Shown one piece after another: positions 1 through 13,100 of a DNA stretch of 64,000 bases; position 1 is the stretch's first letter, and every line of letters begins with the position of its first letter. The notes under the pieces are model-generated. The model was not told the origin of the DNA. It did not search any database and saw only the letters and a list, made by a program, of their open reading frames with translations. A program made the translations under genes and the position numbers. The stretch spans positions 21,519,001-21,583,000 of the forward strand of contig NC_092673.1 in NCBI RefSeq assembly GCF_964355755.1, given 5' to 3'. The DNA comes from Antedon mediterranea (taxonomy: Eukaryota > Echinodermata > Crinoidea > Comatulida > Antedonidae).

Positions 1-487
1 AATTAATATAGGAGCGTATCGCCAAATCAGTAGAGAAAAAAAAACATGGCATGAAGATGTAATTAATCAAACAACGGCCAAAGAATACCAACAATTTTAA
101 TTTAGGTTTCGATTCGTAATTACTAATGTGGTGGACTAAGCCTAGTTTGAAACTATAGTGACCATTTATTTTAGAAAGAAAGATAGACAAATTTGTTTCC
201 ATCTCCATGTTATTGTTAATACCAAGGCACTTTTCAATTACAAATTCTGGCCTAGTATTCTTGCAAGGTCGTCACAGCTCCAGTTACAAAGGTCGTCACA
301 GCTCCAGTTACAAACGGTGATACAAAGTGTCAATCATTTGACCATTGAACAGCCCACTGGTAGGATAGTCCTTGAAACCGTCCGTAAAACACATTAATCA
401 CTCACATCAGTCATGCCGCTAATGGTTGAAAACCTCACTTTTTGGGGTTTTCAAACGTAACGCTATCCGGGGCTCCTGCGCCTAATG
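1..487. other. Intergenic, no gene recognised
   Basis: I see no gene here. The only structure is a perfect direct duplication of about 23 bases around 267-313 (GGTCGTCACAGCTCC twice in tandem). A short open frame covers it but shows no splice context, domain or codon signal, so I do not call it coding. Confidence 0.5.
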
Positions 488-574
488 AGTCCGGTGGCAG
501 GAGGGGGGAATCACCACCCGAAAGGGGACAAATTTCCATCCAACTTTTCTAGACTAGAATTTTCCGTAGATTAC

Positions 575-1590
575 GAATATGGAAGGTAATCGATCAGGAT
601 AGGAAGCGTTTTCGAGATATAAGGGGTCAAAGTTCAAAATTGACCAATTACAACAATGTATTATGTATATGTATTATAACAAATTTATTGAAGCACAATT
701 TGGTCTTTTATTAAATTTTTATGATTATAAGTGTCTATTCAATCACCTTATGAAAAAAAATCCTTTGTGATTAAGGGTCAAATGTCAATATTGACCAATC
801 ATAGAACGTACCTATAAAACCAAATAAAAACTAATATTTAATAAAAATTGGATGTTTTCTCATCCTGTTAATCAATCATACGCAATGTAAAAGAGCGAAT
901 ACATCATTTCATCAGTTGACATAAGGTCAATTTCATCAGTTGAAATAAGGTCAAAGGTCAACATTTTAATACGCGTATTAGTTAACAAATAAATGCAACG
1001 TTGTCCAAACTATGATATTGATGGTTTTACAAGTAATCAAATTATTTGATTAGTAAAGTTATGTTATTTCATTATAATACTGTATTTAATCAAATCAGAC
1101 TTCGATCAGGATAGGAAGCGAATAGGAAGAGATAACGGGTCAAAGTTCAAAATTGACCAATTATAACAATGTATTATATACATGTATTATAACCAATTTA
1201 TTAAAGTTCAATTTGGTCTTTTAATACATTTGTATGGTTATAGGTATTGTATGGTGTTATTCAGTCGCCTTATAAAACAAATACTTTGCAATTAAAGGTC
1301 AAATGTCAAATGTCAATATTGACCAATCACACAATTTGCATTTAAAACCAAATAAAAACTAACATTTAAGACAAAATGTTATGTTTTATCATTATCGTTA
1401 AGACATCTATCAATCATACAAAATCAAAAGAGCACATTTATCATTACACAAGTTGACATTGGTCAAAGGTCAACATGTGAATAAATGATATACTAAATAA
1501 TGCAAAGTTATTCAAACTATGAGATCGATGTTCATAAATGTAATCACGTTATTTTATCAGTGAAGTTATGGTATTTTTATATTTTTTCTA
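575..1590. repeat. Two direct copies of a ~490-bp arm unit
   Basis: The segment from about 590 to 1080 is repeated with divergence at about 1103-1590. Shared blocks include ATCAGGATAGGAAGCG, GGGTCAAAGTTCAAAATTGA and AACCAAATAAAAACTA. The unit begins inside the left inverted arm. Related inverted pieces occur near 3210-3330 and 3480-3660, so the element appears to have grown by duplicating its own subterminal sequence. Confidence 0.65.
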
Positions 1591-1924
1591 GTGCGCATTA
1601 TTTTAAATGTATTAATTATAATACTGTAAAATAAATAATAAAATTAATATTATGACGATTAAAATGTTATGATGTTAAAATGTTGCGCTGACCTTCAATG
1701 ATTTGCCACTGTACAGTTGCATTTATTAGGGCTACAATATTCGTTTTTGGAAAATAAACTACTATTCATCAGAACCAGAGAATACCAATTCGTACAGCCT
1801 GGATAGGGCATAGGCAGATCCAGGTGGCCAAACTCAATCCACAACTCACTACACAGACAGACCACAATTTGTATATAGTTTGGCCCATACAGGAAAGAGT
1901 TTCCTGTATACAAAGGATTCTAAA

Positions 1925-2945
1925 ATAACCTATATGGATTTGCCCGAATGAACCCTCTAAGGACCCTTTTGGGATCTCTATGTGGTGTGCTACATAAGGC
2001 CCTGTATTAGAAATTAGTATGGGGTAAATAGTTCATAGATGAACTATGGAATAAAACTAAATGTGCACCCTCAATCCTTAAATAACATTTATGGATTTGC
2101 CCAAATGAACCCAAGGGCCGGTCGTTCTCTATGGATGGACATTAAGCCCCATAATGGAAATATAAGGGGTGAGTTCATATAGACAGGCGCGGCCCATGAA
2201 TTAAGCTGCCTGTGCACTCTCGATCATTAAGAAAAATTTATGGATTTTCCCAAATTAACCCAAAGGCCGGTCCTCCATGGACATTAAGCCCCATAATAGA
2301 AATATAATGGGTGACACTGTGGGTTTATATAGACAGGCACATGGAATTAAGCTGCCTGTGCACTCTCGATCCTTAAGGAACACTTATGGATTTACCCAAA
2401 TTAACCCCAAAGGCCGGTCCTCCATGGATGGACATTAAGCCCCATAATGGACATAAGGGGTGACACTGTGGGTTCATAATAGACAGGCGGGGCCCATGGA
2501 ATAAAGCTGCCTTGCACTCTCGATCCTTAAGGAACACTTATGGATTTGCCCAAATTAACCCAAGGGCCGGTCATCCATGGACATTAGGCCTCATAATGGA
2601 AATATAAGGGGTGACAATGTGGGTTTATATAGACAGGCACATGGAATAAAGCTGCCTGTGCACTCTCGATCCTTAAGGAACCGATTTGGATTTTGCCTAA
2701 AATGAAACAACAGCAGGTCATCTATTTAGACCCTTCTGTGGTTCTCTACTACTGTATGTTCAGTTCTACATTATGATTTGGCTCCTGTATCGGATCAATG
2801 CATTTGGCTACATAAGTTACTGTGTTAGAAATATATCGGGTAACTAAAACTGTAGGTTCTAATATTAAGCCATGGGAAAAGCCTGTCTGTGCACCCTCAA
2901 TCCTTTTAAAAGGAACCCATATGGATTTGCCAAAATGAACCAAGG
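1925..2945. repeat. Tandem repeat, ~150-bp unit, about seven copies
   Basis: The repeated landmarks are TATGGATTTGCCC, GGCCGGTC, CATGGACATTA, AGACAGGC and CACTCTCGATCCTTAAG. They recur at about 1930, 2090, 2235, 2380, 2530, 2680 and 2915. The middle copies are most alike and the outer copies most decayed, as expected for an array maintained by unequal exchange. It lies inside the large inverted-repeat element. Confidence 0.75.
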
Positions 2946-3841
2946 GTAACTTCTGAATTCTCTATGAGCCGTACATTCCGTTTATTGGAGATACATGGAA
3001 ACCTGATTGAAATTACTCAAAAGAAAGACATTGTACTTATAGTAATAGTATTATTCCCCTTCCACACCTCTTGAATTAAATCCGCCCTGATAGGCTCTTA
3101 TGTACAGGATTTCAAGGCAATAATCACACTTGTATTTTTCAAACAGTATAATCTATTAGATTGAATAAAAATATCTATTATGAACAATTTGCCGTTAGAA
3201 ATCTCTATGCCATGTCGTTATTTAGATGAGAAAAACAGGTCAAAGGTTAAAATTACAGAAAAATAGGTGTTTCAGTCACTTTTTGAAAAAAATGTTGCAT
3301 TATGGCAAGTATAAACATATATATTGTGAACAATTTGACACCAAAATTGGCTTCTTACGACAAATATTTATTAATTTATGTTTTTATAACCTTATTCAAT
3401 TATGTCAAAGGTTAATAACCACACTTCCGGTCATTTTCAAGCAATATCATCTGTTATACTGAGGGAACAATTTGCTACTATTTTTAATTCTCTTCGACCT
3501 ATCGTTACTTAGATATAGCAAAAAGAGGTCAAAGGTCAAAATTGCTAACAATGGGGTTTCCGGTCAATTTTTCAAAGAAAGTTCTGTTAGAGCTAATATA
3601 AACATATACATTGTGAACAATTTGACACCAAAATTATCTCACTACGTCCAGAAGTTCCAGAGATATAGCATGTTTTTATATTGGTCAATTTTGAACTTTG
3701 ACCCCTTATATCTCGAAAACGCTTCCTATCCTGATCGATTACCTTCCATATTCGTAATCTACGGAAAATTTTGGTCTAGAAAAGTTGGATGGCAATTTGT
3801 CCCCTTTCGGGTGGTGATATCCCACCTCCTGCCACCGGACT

Positions 3842-4411
3842 AGCCCAAAGAAAGCTTAGACCCACAAGAATAAAGAATGTGTATGATTTGTGTACTTATT
3901 TTTTTAATTCTGCTATTTTATTATCAAACAATATGCATGTACTCAAAGGAACTTTAAAAATGCGCGTATATGAACACATGAGATGGGAAGATTAGACCCA
4001 CGAGAATAAAAAATGTATTTTTGTGTAATGTTTATTGTTTAATTGTGACCTAGCTACACACACACGTCACACATACCCACACAGCTACTACTAGAATAGA
4101 CATGGGTTTAGAGACAAATAATTAATTAGGCCTAATAGTATTAATAGAAACTATAATTTTAACATGAGGGGGTCTCCAACTTATGTACGAAAAAAAAATC
4201 GCACCCCGGGTGGGAGTTGGGGGTCATTATTTCCTCGAAAACACAAGGAGACGTGATGTACTGAAACATGCCAGGTAAGGTGTGTGTAGGGCACAGTCAA
4301 GTCGGACAGCAACAGTTTGGTATGGTGCCGCGGTGCGGTGTACAGTATCAGGCATATTTTCTACCAAACATCCTGATATTTTCAATAACACTAATTTCCA
4401 AGCATCTAGCG
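3842..4411. other. Intergenic, no gene recognised
   Basis: There is no gene evidence. A short direct repeat (TTAGACCCAC followed by GAGAATAAA or AAGAATAAA) occurs near 3857 and 3994. A short CA-rich run lies near 4055-4085. Confidence 0.4.
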
Positions 4412-5726
4412 CAGAGGGGCGGACCCAGGGGTGTTGCCTTAGTGGCCCGGGCAACACCCTTAATTTCATACTAAATGTTGTTTCTGCCACTAAATTAAAA
4501 TTGAGTCCCATTTATTTTTTATTTTTTTTTATTTTAAATGGAACGCTACAAAAACAATCCTCCGCTTTATCACTGCATAAATACCAGACAAGGTCGTATC
4601 TTTGTTACGTTTTAAATCAATCCATTTTGATATCACGCAATCCATTTTTCAACAATGGTAGTACCTGTATAATCATTTTTGATTGAATAGTGAGGGATTA
4701 GTTACAGTGTGTAACTTAAATCTTAAATAAACCATTGGTAATTTACTAAAAATCCAAAATGAACTTGTGTTATAATACAAGCAATAAAAACTATCACAGA
4801 TTACCTCTAATGGATCAAGCATTCACATATGAACTTTGCGACAAAACAAAAATATAGCTTATATTCATTCCTTTTAAATATTAGGCATATTACCAAGGCT
4901 AATAATCGATTTGTCCATAATTATTGCGTTTTGCCGGGGGTTTTCCATAATCTAAGGCCAATTTTTAGGCCAAATCATAATTGTCATGCGTATAGTTTTT
5001 TTCCGATGCGTATAGTACCCTATTTATCTTCACTTCCATACGTCCGTAAATATTAGGCCGAATTTCCGTAGTAATTTATGGAAGTCCCGAAATTTGAACC
5101 GTGTTATACCGGTAGCAGAGCAAAGTTTGCTTCCTTCTGCAAATTTCATATCATAATTTTCTTTGTTTTAATTTGGAGTGTGGTTTAAACAACACTTTTT
5201 TAAAGTTTATAATGGATAAATAAAAAATGAATTTTTGAAATTGTGGTTTTAACATCTGACTTTATTTAGCATTTAATTGAAAATAACACAATTTAACGTT
5301 TTGCGCAATATATTTATAGCAGCAGCTTCATATTTTTTGTATAACTTTTTGAAATTATTAGTTGCTAATAAATTTACAATAATTGAGTACAGTTATTAGA
5401 ATGTAATACCGTACCAGAAGTACCTTCATCGGGAACTTCCCCGTGACGTTCGCATTGAACGAAAACAAAAATGTTATCCTATAGGCCTATTGTTAGTCGC
5501 GTATGTTTTATTACCGGTCGAATAACATTATGCTACGATCCTCTGTTTGCTAGCGCACTATAGAGTGAGTGACATTTCCGTCGAACTAGAGGTGCAATTT
5601 ATTATGAATTTTACGTTTGTAGGGGTGTCATTTAACAATTTTCTTGCTCAAATACTCATTGTCTACAGCACTGGAGTCTTTGGGCAATTCTCTTAAAATA
5701 GTCCTGCAAGTCTGCGACCGCCCCTG
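4412..5726. mobile_element. DNA transposon, non-autonomous, 5-bp TSD TAGCG
   Basis: The left end reads CAGAGGGGCGGACCCAGG and the right end reads GCGACCGCCCCTG. The first bases are inverted copies (CAG-GGGCGG against CCGCCCCTG). The element is flanked on both sides by TAGCG (4407-4411 and 5727-5731), a perfect 5-bp target duplication. The interior is AT-rich and has no long frame. The ends resemble hAT-like elements common in marine invertebrates. That family assignment is an inference, because typical hAT duplications are 8 bp. Confidence 0.65.
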
Positions 5727-7182
5727 TAGCGCTCTATCTTTTCCAATTTTTCTTACCTCAGCTCCAACCATGATATTTATACCTCCATGATCAGACCAAG
5801 GTCCTGGGGCTGGAAACTCTCAGGAGAGGGGGTGCTCTTGTGGCTGGTGACCAATATCATTGGTGTTTTGATCGTTTGATATTAAATCATATAAGCTGTT
5901 ATTCCCATAAGAGGGGCCTTTTTGGGAAAAAAGAACCCCCCTGTAAAAATCCTGGCTACGGGCTTGATACTGTATATTAATTCAATGATGAGTACTTCTC
6001 ACCAAGATGAGAGATGGATATCGATTACGTAATCGAGCTGTTTGATACGCTTGATCGACTTTTCACACACTCGAGTTGTTCGATACATCATACATGCTGC
6101 AACAACGTGTGTGGAGATTGGAACCGTGAAGACTCGACATTTCTCCTAAATATTTTACTGTATTATTGCATACATTAGTTCATTATTCAGGGTAAGTTGT
6201 GCCAAGTTTTATTTCCAATGATGTATATATGTCGTATTCATACCGTAAATTCATAATAGAAAGCTAATTTTGTTTAGTTCTAGCCTAGGCTAGGCAATAC
6301 TTTTTTTTTCTAGCAGCAGCGGAATTAAGCATGGCCGGGGGAATAAATAGACATGTCAAGGCCTTCAGGTGGTCTGCGAACAAGCCTACTGTAGGCCTAG
6401 CATAATAAGCCCCTCCTAGCTTGATTAATAAGTGGTAATTTAATGTTAACATTATCATTTTAAATTGTAGGTTTCGATAATATGTTGAAAAAACCAAAAT
6501 ACAACAAAATAGTTTATTACTACTGGCTAACTGAGGCTAGGCCTATAATAGTATTACTTACTTCCTACTACTTAGTTAGAGAGACTACAGGCATAGGCCT
6601 ACTTATTTTTAAAATAATGTAAGTAGGCCCCTAACTCTAGGCCCAGGCTAGGTAATACAGAGTACAGGTAGTAAAGTATTATTAAATTAGTAATAATTTT
6701 AATCGGCACGGCTAAGATACGGTAAAAAAAATTGCATTTCTAAAATTAAATATAGAATCGCTCCTAAATATAAAACTTGTCCTAAATATTAAAACTCGTT
6801 CCTAAATATAAAACTCGTCCTAATATTAAAACTCATCCTAAATATTTATTATTAAAAACCTAACCCTCTAAATAATCTCTCTTAAATTAAAAAAAAAAAA
6901 AATTGTCAAGCAGAGAATCGATCCGGGACTCCTAAACCTTAGCCTAATCACAGGCCCACCATGCCACACAGCTGGCTTGCAGAAAACCATTTCCATACCT
7001 ATTTTATTAAAATCTATGCTTACAAAGCGCCCTCCATTATTACCGTACCTTTAGTGTTTAGAAGTATGGATACGGTACGGTATCTTTGGGACTACTCTAG
7101 TACTATATCAAATATATAACAATTTTTTAAGACAATTTAATTTTTTTATTTAAGTTGATTGAAATATATTGTCTTTTTTAGA
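5727..7182. other. PGM3 upstream region
   Basis: No coding exon is visible. At about 5935-5970 there is a decayed transposon end (CCTGGCTACGGGCTTG) like that of the element at 57758-58003. The bases before the PGM3 start (TTTTTTAG ending at 7181) look like a splice acceptor, so a non-coding first exon probably lies upstream. A donor-like CAG-GGTAAGT at about 6188-6196 is one candidate for its end, but this is unproven. Repeated CCTAAATAT-AAACTCGTC motifs occupy 6770-6845. Confidence 0.4.
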
Positions 7183-10100
7183 ATGTCCTTATGGAAAAAG
7201 TCAGTTTTCCCGGCAGCAGCACAGCACCAGAAACTAGATGGTCAAACATACAACTATGGCACGGCAGGCTTTCGTACCAAGTAAGTAGTAACAATAATCA
7301 GTGACGTAACGTACAGAACCAAGGCCACTGGTTTAGGAATTTAGGTACCCTAAGTGGCCCTCCCAACGCTGAAGGCCCTTTTTGCCTTTTTCGACATATT
7401 TTAAGGCCTGTTTTTTTCCTCTGTGCACTGCTCAGGGGTCGCCATAAGCTCCGGAGCCCCTGGGTTTACCCAGCGAGGGCTCATAGCCGTTACGCCACTG
7501 ACAATAATACATATTCTATTAAACTAAACGTCTGAATATATGTTTTATTTACACACATTCATTCCCCGTTTTGCTTTTTTATTGAGGGCGAACTTGCTTG
7601 ATTCAGTGATGTTTCGTTGTGGTTTAATTGCTGTTCTACGATCAAAGAAAACAAAATGTAAGAAATAACACTACTACTTAAAATTTAAACACAACATTGA
7701 AGACTGTATACTATAAAATATAAATTACTAGTATTTTAAAATTTTAACAAGAACCCAGTATTTACTAATATTTCTGTTATTGTCATTATTTTATTGTTTT
7801 GTCATCCCACCCCATTCATCCACCCCATCTGTCAGACCCACACCACCCCATCTATCTTATCTATCAGACCCACCCACCCCATCTATAAAATCTACCTACC
7901 TAATCTATCCCATTTATCCATCCACCCCATCTATCCCATTTATCTATTCCATTCATCCATCCCTTCCACCCATCCCATCTATACCATCCACCCACCCCCA
8001 TCTATCCCATTTATCTATTCCATTCATCCATCCCTTCCACCCATCCCATCTATACCATCCATCCACCCCCATCTATCCCATTTATCTATTCCATTCATTC
8101 ATCCCTTGCACCCATCCCATCTATACCATCCACCCACCCCCATCTATCCCATTTATCTATTCCATTCATCCATCCCTTCCACCCATCCCATCTATACCAT
8201 CCACCCACCCCCATCTATCCCATTTATCTATTCCATTCATCCATCCCTTCCACCCATATCTATTCCATTCATCCATCCCTTCCACCCATCCCATCTATAC
8301 CATCCACCCACCCCCATCTATCCCATTTATCTATTCCATTCATCCATCCCTTCCACCCATCCCATCTATACCATCCACCCACCCCCATCTATCCCATTTA
8401 TCTATTCCATTCATCCATCCCTTCCACCCATCCCATCTATACCATCCACCCACCCCCATCTATCCCATTTATCTATTCCATTCATCCATCCCTTCCACCC
8501 ATCCCATCTATACCATCCACCCACCCCCATCTATCCCATTTATCTATTCCATTCATCCATCCCTTCCACCCATCCCATCTATACCATCCACCCACCCCCA
8601 TTTATCCCATTTATCTATTCCATTCATCCATCCCTTCCACCCATCCCATCTATACCATCCACCCACCCCCATCTATCCCATTTATCTATTCCATTCATCC
8701 ATCCCTTCCACCCATCCCATCTATACCATCCACCCACCCCCATCTATCCCATTTATCTATTCCATTCATCCATCCCTTCCACCCATCCCATCTATACCAT
8801 CCACCCACCCCCATCTATCCCATTTATCTATTCCATTCATCCATCCCTTCCACCCATCCCATCTATACCATCCACCCACCCCCATCTATCCCATTTATCT
8901 ATTCCATTCATCCATCCCTTCCACCCATCCCATCTATACCATCCACCCACCCCCATCTATCCCATTTATCTATTCCATTCATCCATCCCTTCCACCCATC
9001 CCATCTATACCATCCACCCACCCCCATCTATCCCATTTATCTATTCCATTCATCCATCCATTTCCACCCATCCCATCTATACCATCCACCCACCCCCATC
9101 TATCCCATTTATCTATTCCATTCATCCATCCCTTCCACCCATCCCATCTATACCATCCACCCACCCACCCCCATCTATCCCATTTATCTATTCCATTCAT
9201 CCACCCCCATCTATCCCATTTATATATCTATCCCATTCATCTATCCCATTTAAATATTACATCCCATTTATCACATACTTTCAAATATCTTTGCTTTCCT
9301 TATTAGCTAGCATTGGAGTAATGATTACAGCTTCACACAATCCTGAGTGTGACAATGGTGTAAAAATTGTTGAACCAATGGGGGAGATGCTGATTGCTGA
9401 ATGGGAGGTTTATGCAACACAACTGGCTAATGCAAGGTGACTCTTCTTGGCAATTTCCATAGCTAATTTAGATTTTTGCAAATGAACAGACGTATCAGGA
9501 CTTTTTAGTTGTGCTACAAATTGCACTCCTCAACATATCCTGGTGTGCCTTTTGTATCTTGGTGTTTAGAAGTTTATCCAATTTAAGCATGATGTTAATT
9601 GCACAGCACAAAGGCATTTTATGTTAGGCGAGCAATCGCACTCTCATACAAAATGTGAGGCCTACGTTATAACAGTAACTGAGATCATAATCACTTTTAC
9701 TTTATATTAACAGCAATGAGGAGTTAGGAGGTGTAATTGAGGGTATTATAAAAGATAACAACATTGACATGACAGTTTCAGCGAATGTTATCATAGCACG
9801 AGACACAAGGTATGATTTTATTAAAAATAATGGTTAAATTGCAATATTTATTATACATGTAGTTTTGTGATGTCACTACAGCTGTTGTTACCGCATAAAC
9901 AAAAGATCTTTCAGACCACATGTCATTGATTTTTGACACAGCTGATCAAAGTATACACTCTCCTCAGCTATAAACTACATGCTGTATTTATAGTTTCCCT
10001 CAACTACAGCCACCCAATTGGTAATTCATACCAAATGTGATTTAATCCGTTATAACTCTAAACTCTAATAACTTTATCTAAAGTGTAAACAGTTTGTGTA

Positions 10101-13100
10101 ACTCTCACTCATCACAGTCAGTTAAAGTACAGTGGTGTAACATAGAGATCTGATGCCCCTGGTTTTGGAACCCTTAGTGGCCCTCCAACGCCGGAGGCCT
10201 CTGGATGTTATTAACCTTTTTCAACATATTTTAATGCCTGTTTTATTTCCGATGGACACTGCTCAGAGGCCCCCAATAAGCTCTGGGCCCCCTGGGTTTA
10301 ACCAGTGTGCGTGCATAGCCGTTACACCACTGATAAAGTACCATCTGTTTTGCCGTCTCAAAGCAAAAGCTTGTTCATTTCTCCAAAATAAGCAATGCAC
10401 AATGTGTATGAACCGTCCATTTAGTTATTCTTCTTATTCTGGATAAAATGGATTTTTGTTTTTTATTCGATTAGACCCAGCAGTCCAAGTTTATCAGCAT
10501 CAGTTATTGATGCTATTAAAGCTTTTAATGCAGTCTACACTGATTATGGTAAGTTACTAATAGTATACAAATAATGAGGTGAAACCTTTCATCATTCAGC
10601 TCATGACATTAATTGTACCATTACACTCACAAACATTAATTATTTGTAAACTATTGCATGCCATGTGACCAACAATCATCCAATCAAATGACAGGAATTT
10701 ATTTAGGTGTTATATAATAAATAAGTAAATTGACTGAGCAGCTAAGGCAGAGCACTACAAACTATATATATAATTGGCGCTACTTTTATTATTGTTATTG
10801 TGGTAGAATAAGTGTTCTTGGACTTTAAACAGTATACACATACAGAAGCAAACCAGGACGGATTAAAATCATTAACAAAATGTGATTCTGTTTTCATAGG
10901 AATGTTGACAACTCCTCAGTTACATTACCTTGTTAGATGTGTTAATACTAATGGACAGTATGGAGAGGCTACTGAAGAAGGATACTACAAGAAACTAAGC
11001 CAAGCTTTTACACAACTTAAGATACAGGTAGGTATACAGTAGAACCTCTACCTTGAAGTGTCCTCTTAAATTTCCCTGAATAGTGATTTGCTGTAGTGTT
11101 AAAACATATACAATGCCTCACGTTCAGTGTCCCCTGAATAGTGATTTGCTGTAGTGTTAAAACATATACAATGTCTCACGTTCAGTGTCCCCTGAATAGT
11201 GATTTGCTGTAGTGTTAAAACATGTACAATGTCTCACGTTCAGTGTCCCCTGAATAGTGATTTGCTGTAGTGTTAAAACATGTACAATGTCTCACGTTCA
11301 GTGTCCCCTGAATAGTGATTTTGCTGTAGTGTTAAAACATATACAATGCCTCGCGTTCAGTGTCCCCTGAATAGTGATTTGCTGTAGTGTTAAAAAATGT
11401 ACAATGTCTCACGTTCAGTGTCCCCTGAATAGTGATTTGCTGTAGTGTTAAAACATGTACAATGTCTCACGTTCAGTGTCCCCTGAATAGTGATTTGCTG
11501 TAGTGTTAAAACATGTACAATGTCTCACGTTCAGTGTCCCCTGAATAGTGATTTTGCTGTAGTGTTAAAACATATACAATGCCTCACGTTCAGTGTCCCC
11601 TGAATAGTGATTTGCTGTAGTGTTAAAACATGTACAATGTCTCACGTTCAGTGTCCCCTGAATAGTGATTTTGCTGTAGTGTTAAAACATATACAATGCC
11701 TCACGTTCAGTGTCCCCTGAATAGTGATTTGCTGTAGTGTTAAAACATGTACAATGTCTCACGTTCAGTGTCCCCTGAATAGTGATTTTGCTGTAGTGTT
11801 AAAACATATACAATGCCTCACGTTCAGTGTCCCCTGAATAGTGATTTTGCTGTAGTGTTAAAACATATACAATGCCTCACGTTCAGTGTCCCCTGAATAG
11901 TGATTTGCTGTAGTGTTAAAACATATACAATGCCTCACGTTCAGTGTCCCCTGAATAGTGATCTGCTGTAGTGTTAAAACATATACAATGCCTCACGTTC
12001 AGTGTCCCCTGAATAGTGATTTGCTGTAGTGTTAAAACATATACAATGCCTCACGTTCAGTGTCCCCTGAATAGTGATTTGCTGTAGTGTTAAAGCATAT
12101 ACTGCCTCACGTTCAGTGTCCCCTGAATAGTGATTTGCTGTAGTGTTAAAACATATACTGCCTCACGTTCAGTGTCCCCTGAATAGTGATTTGCTGTAGT
12201 GTTAAAACATGTACAATGTCTCACGTTCAGTGTCCCCTGAATAGTGATTTGCTGTAGTGTTAAAACATATACAATGCCTCACGTTCAGTGTCCCCTGAAT
12301 AGTGATTTGCTGTAGTGTTAAAACATATACTGTCTCACGTTCAGTGTCCCCTGAATAGTGATTTGCTGTAGTGTTAAAACATATACAATGCCTCACGTTC
12401 AGTGTCCCCTGAATAGTGATTTGCTGTAGTGTTAAAACATATACAATGCCTCACGTTCAGTGTCCCCTGAATAGTGATTTGCTGTAGTGTTAAAACATAT
12501 ACAATGCCTCACGTTCAGTGTCCCCTGAATAGTGATTTGCTGTAGTGTTAAAACATATACAATGCCTCACGTTCAGTGTCCCCTGAATAGTGATTTGCTG
12601 TAGTGTTAAAACATATACAATGCCTCACGTTCAGTGTCCCCTGAATAGTGATTTGCTGTAGTGTTAAAACATATACAATGTCTCACGTTCAGTGTCCCCT
12701 GAATAGTGATTTGCTGTAGTGTTAAAACATATACAATGTCTCACGTTCAGTGTCCCCTGAATATTGATTTGCTGTAGTGTTAAAACATATACAATGCCTC
12801 ACGTTCAGTGTCCCCTTAAATAATAATTTGCATATTGCAGACTCTTCAAAATTGCGCAGCGCGTTTGATTTTTCATTCACATGCACACCACCGTGGTTCC
12901 TCTTTTAAGCGAGTTGCACTGGCTGCCTTTTCTGCAAAGGATTGAATTTAAGATCTTGGTACAACTATATAATTACTGCATCAATGTTTCAGCACCCGTC
13001 TATTTACAGGAACTAATTCAGAAGTATAACCCTGGTCGCCAGGGACTCGGATCGACATGAGATATTACTAGTCTTGCTGTTCCTAAAACTAGTAGACTAT

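Larger units (their letters stand above)
488..3841. mobile_element. 3.35 kb element with long terminal inverted repeats
   Basis: The left arm (about 488-650) and the right arm (about 3670-3841) are inverted copies of each other for roughly 160 bases. Both begin AGTCCGGTGGCAGGAGG at the outer edge and share GGTAATCGATCAGGATAGG further in. The interior has no transposase-like frame. It consists of duplicated arm sequence and a tandem array, so this looks like a non-autonomous foldback-type DNA element. I could not identify a target-site duplication, so the outer edges are those of the inverted repeat only. Confidence 0.7.

Noticed and set aside
7794-9306. CRISPR array suggested by regular repeats
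   Set aside because: The units are contiguous with no unique spacers, and the DNA is from an animal genome.
7780-9440. Two long open frames (508 and 548 codons) rich in His, Pro, Ser, Ile and Tyr
   Set aside because: They are the 71-bp satellite read through. The unit has no stop in the frames used, the frames overlap, and PGM3 splices across the region.
12202-12396. Minus-strand open frame with repeated Cys, Phe and Thr words
   Set aside because: It is a by-product of the 58-bp array. No start context or homologue is apparent.
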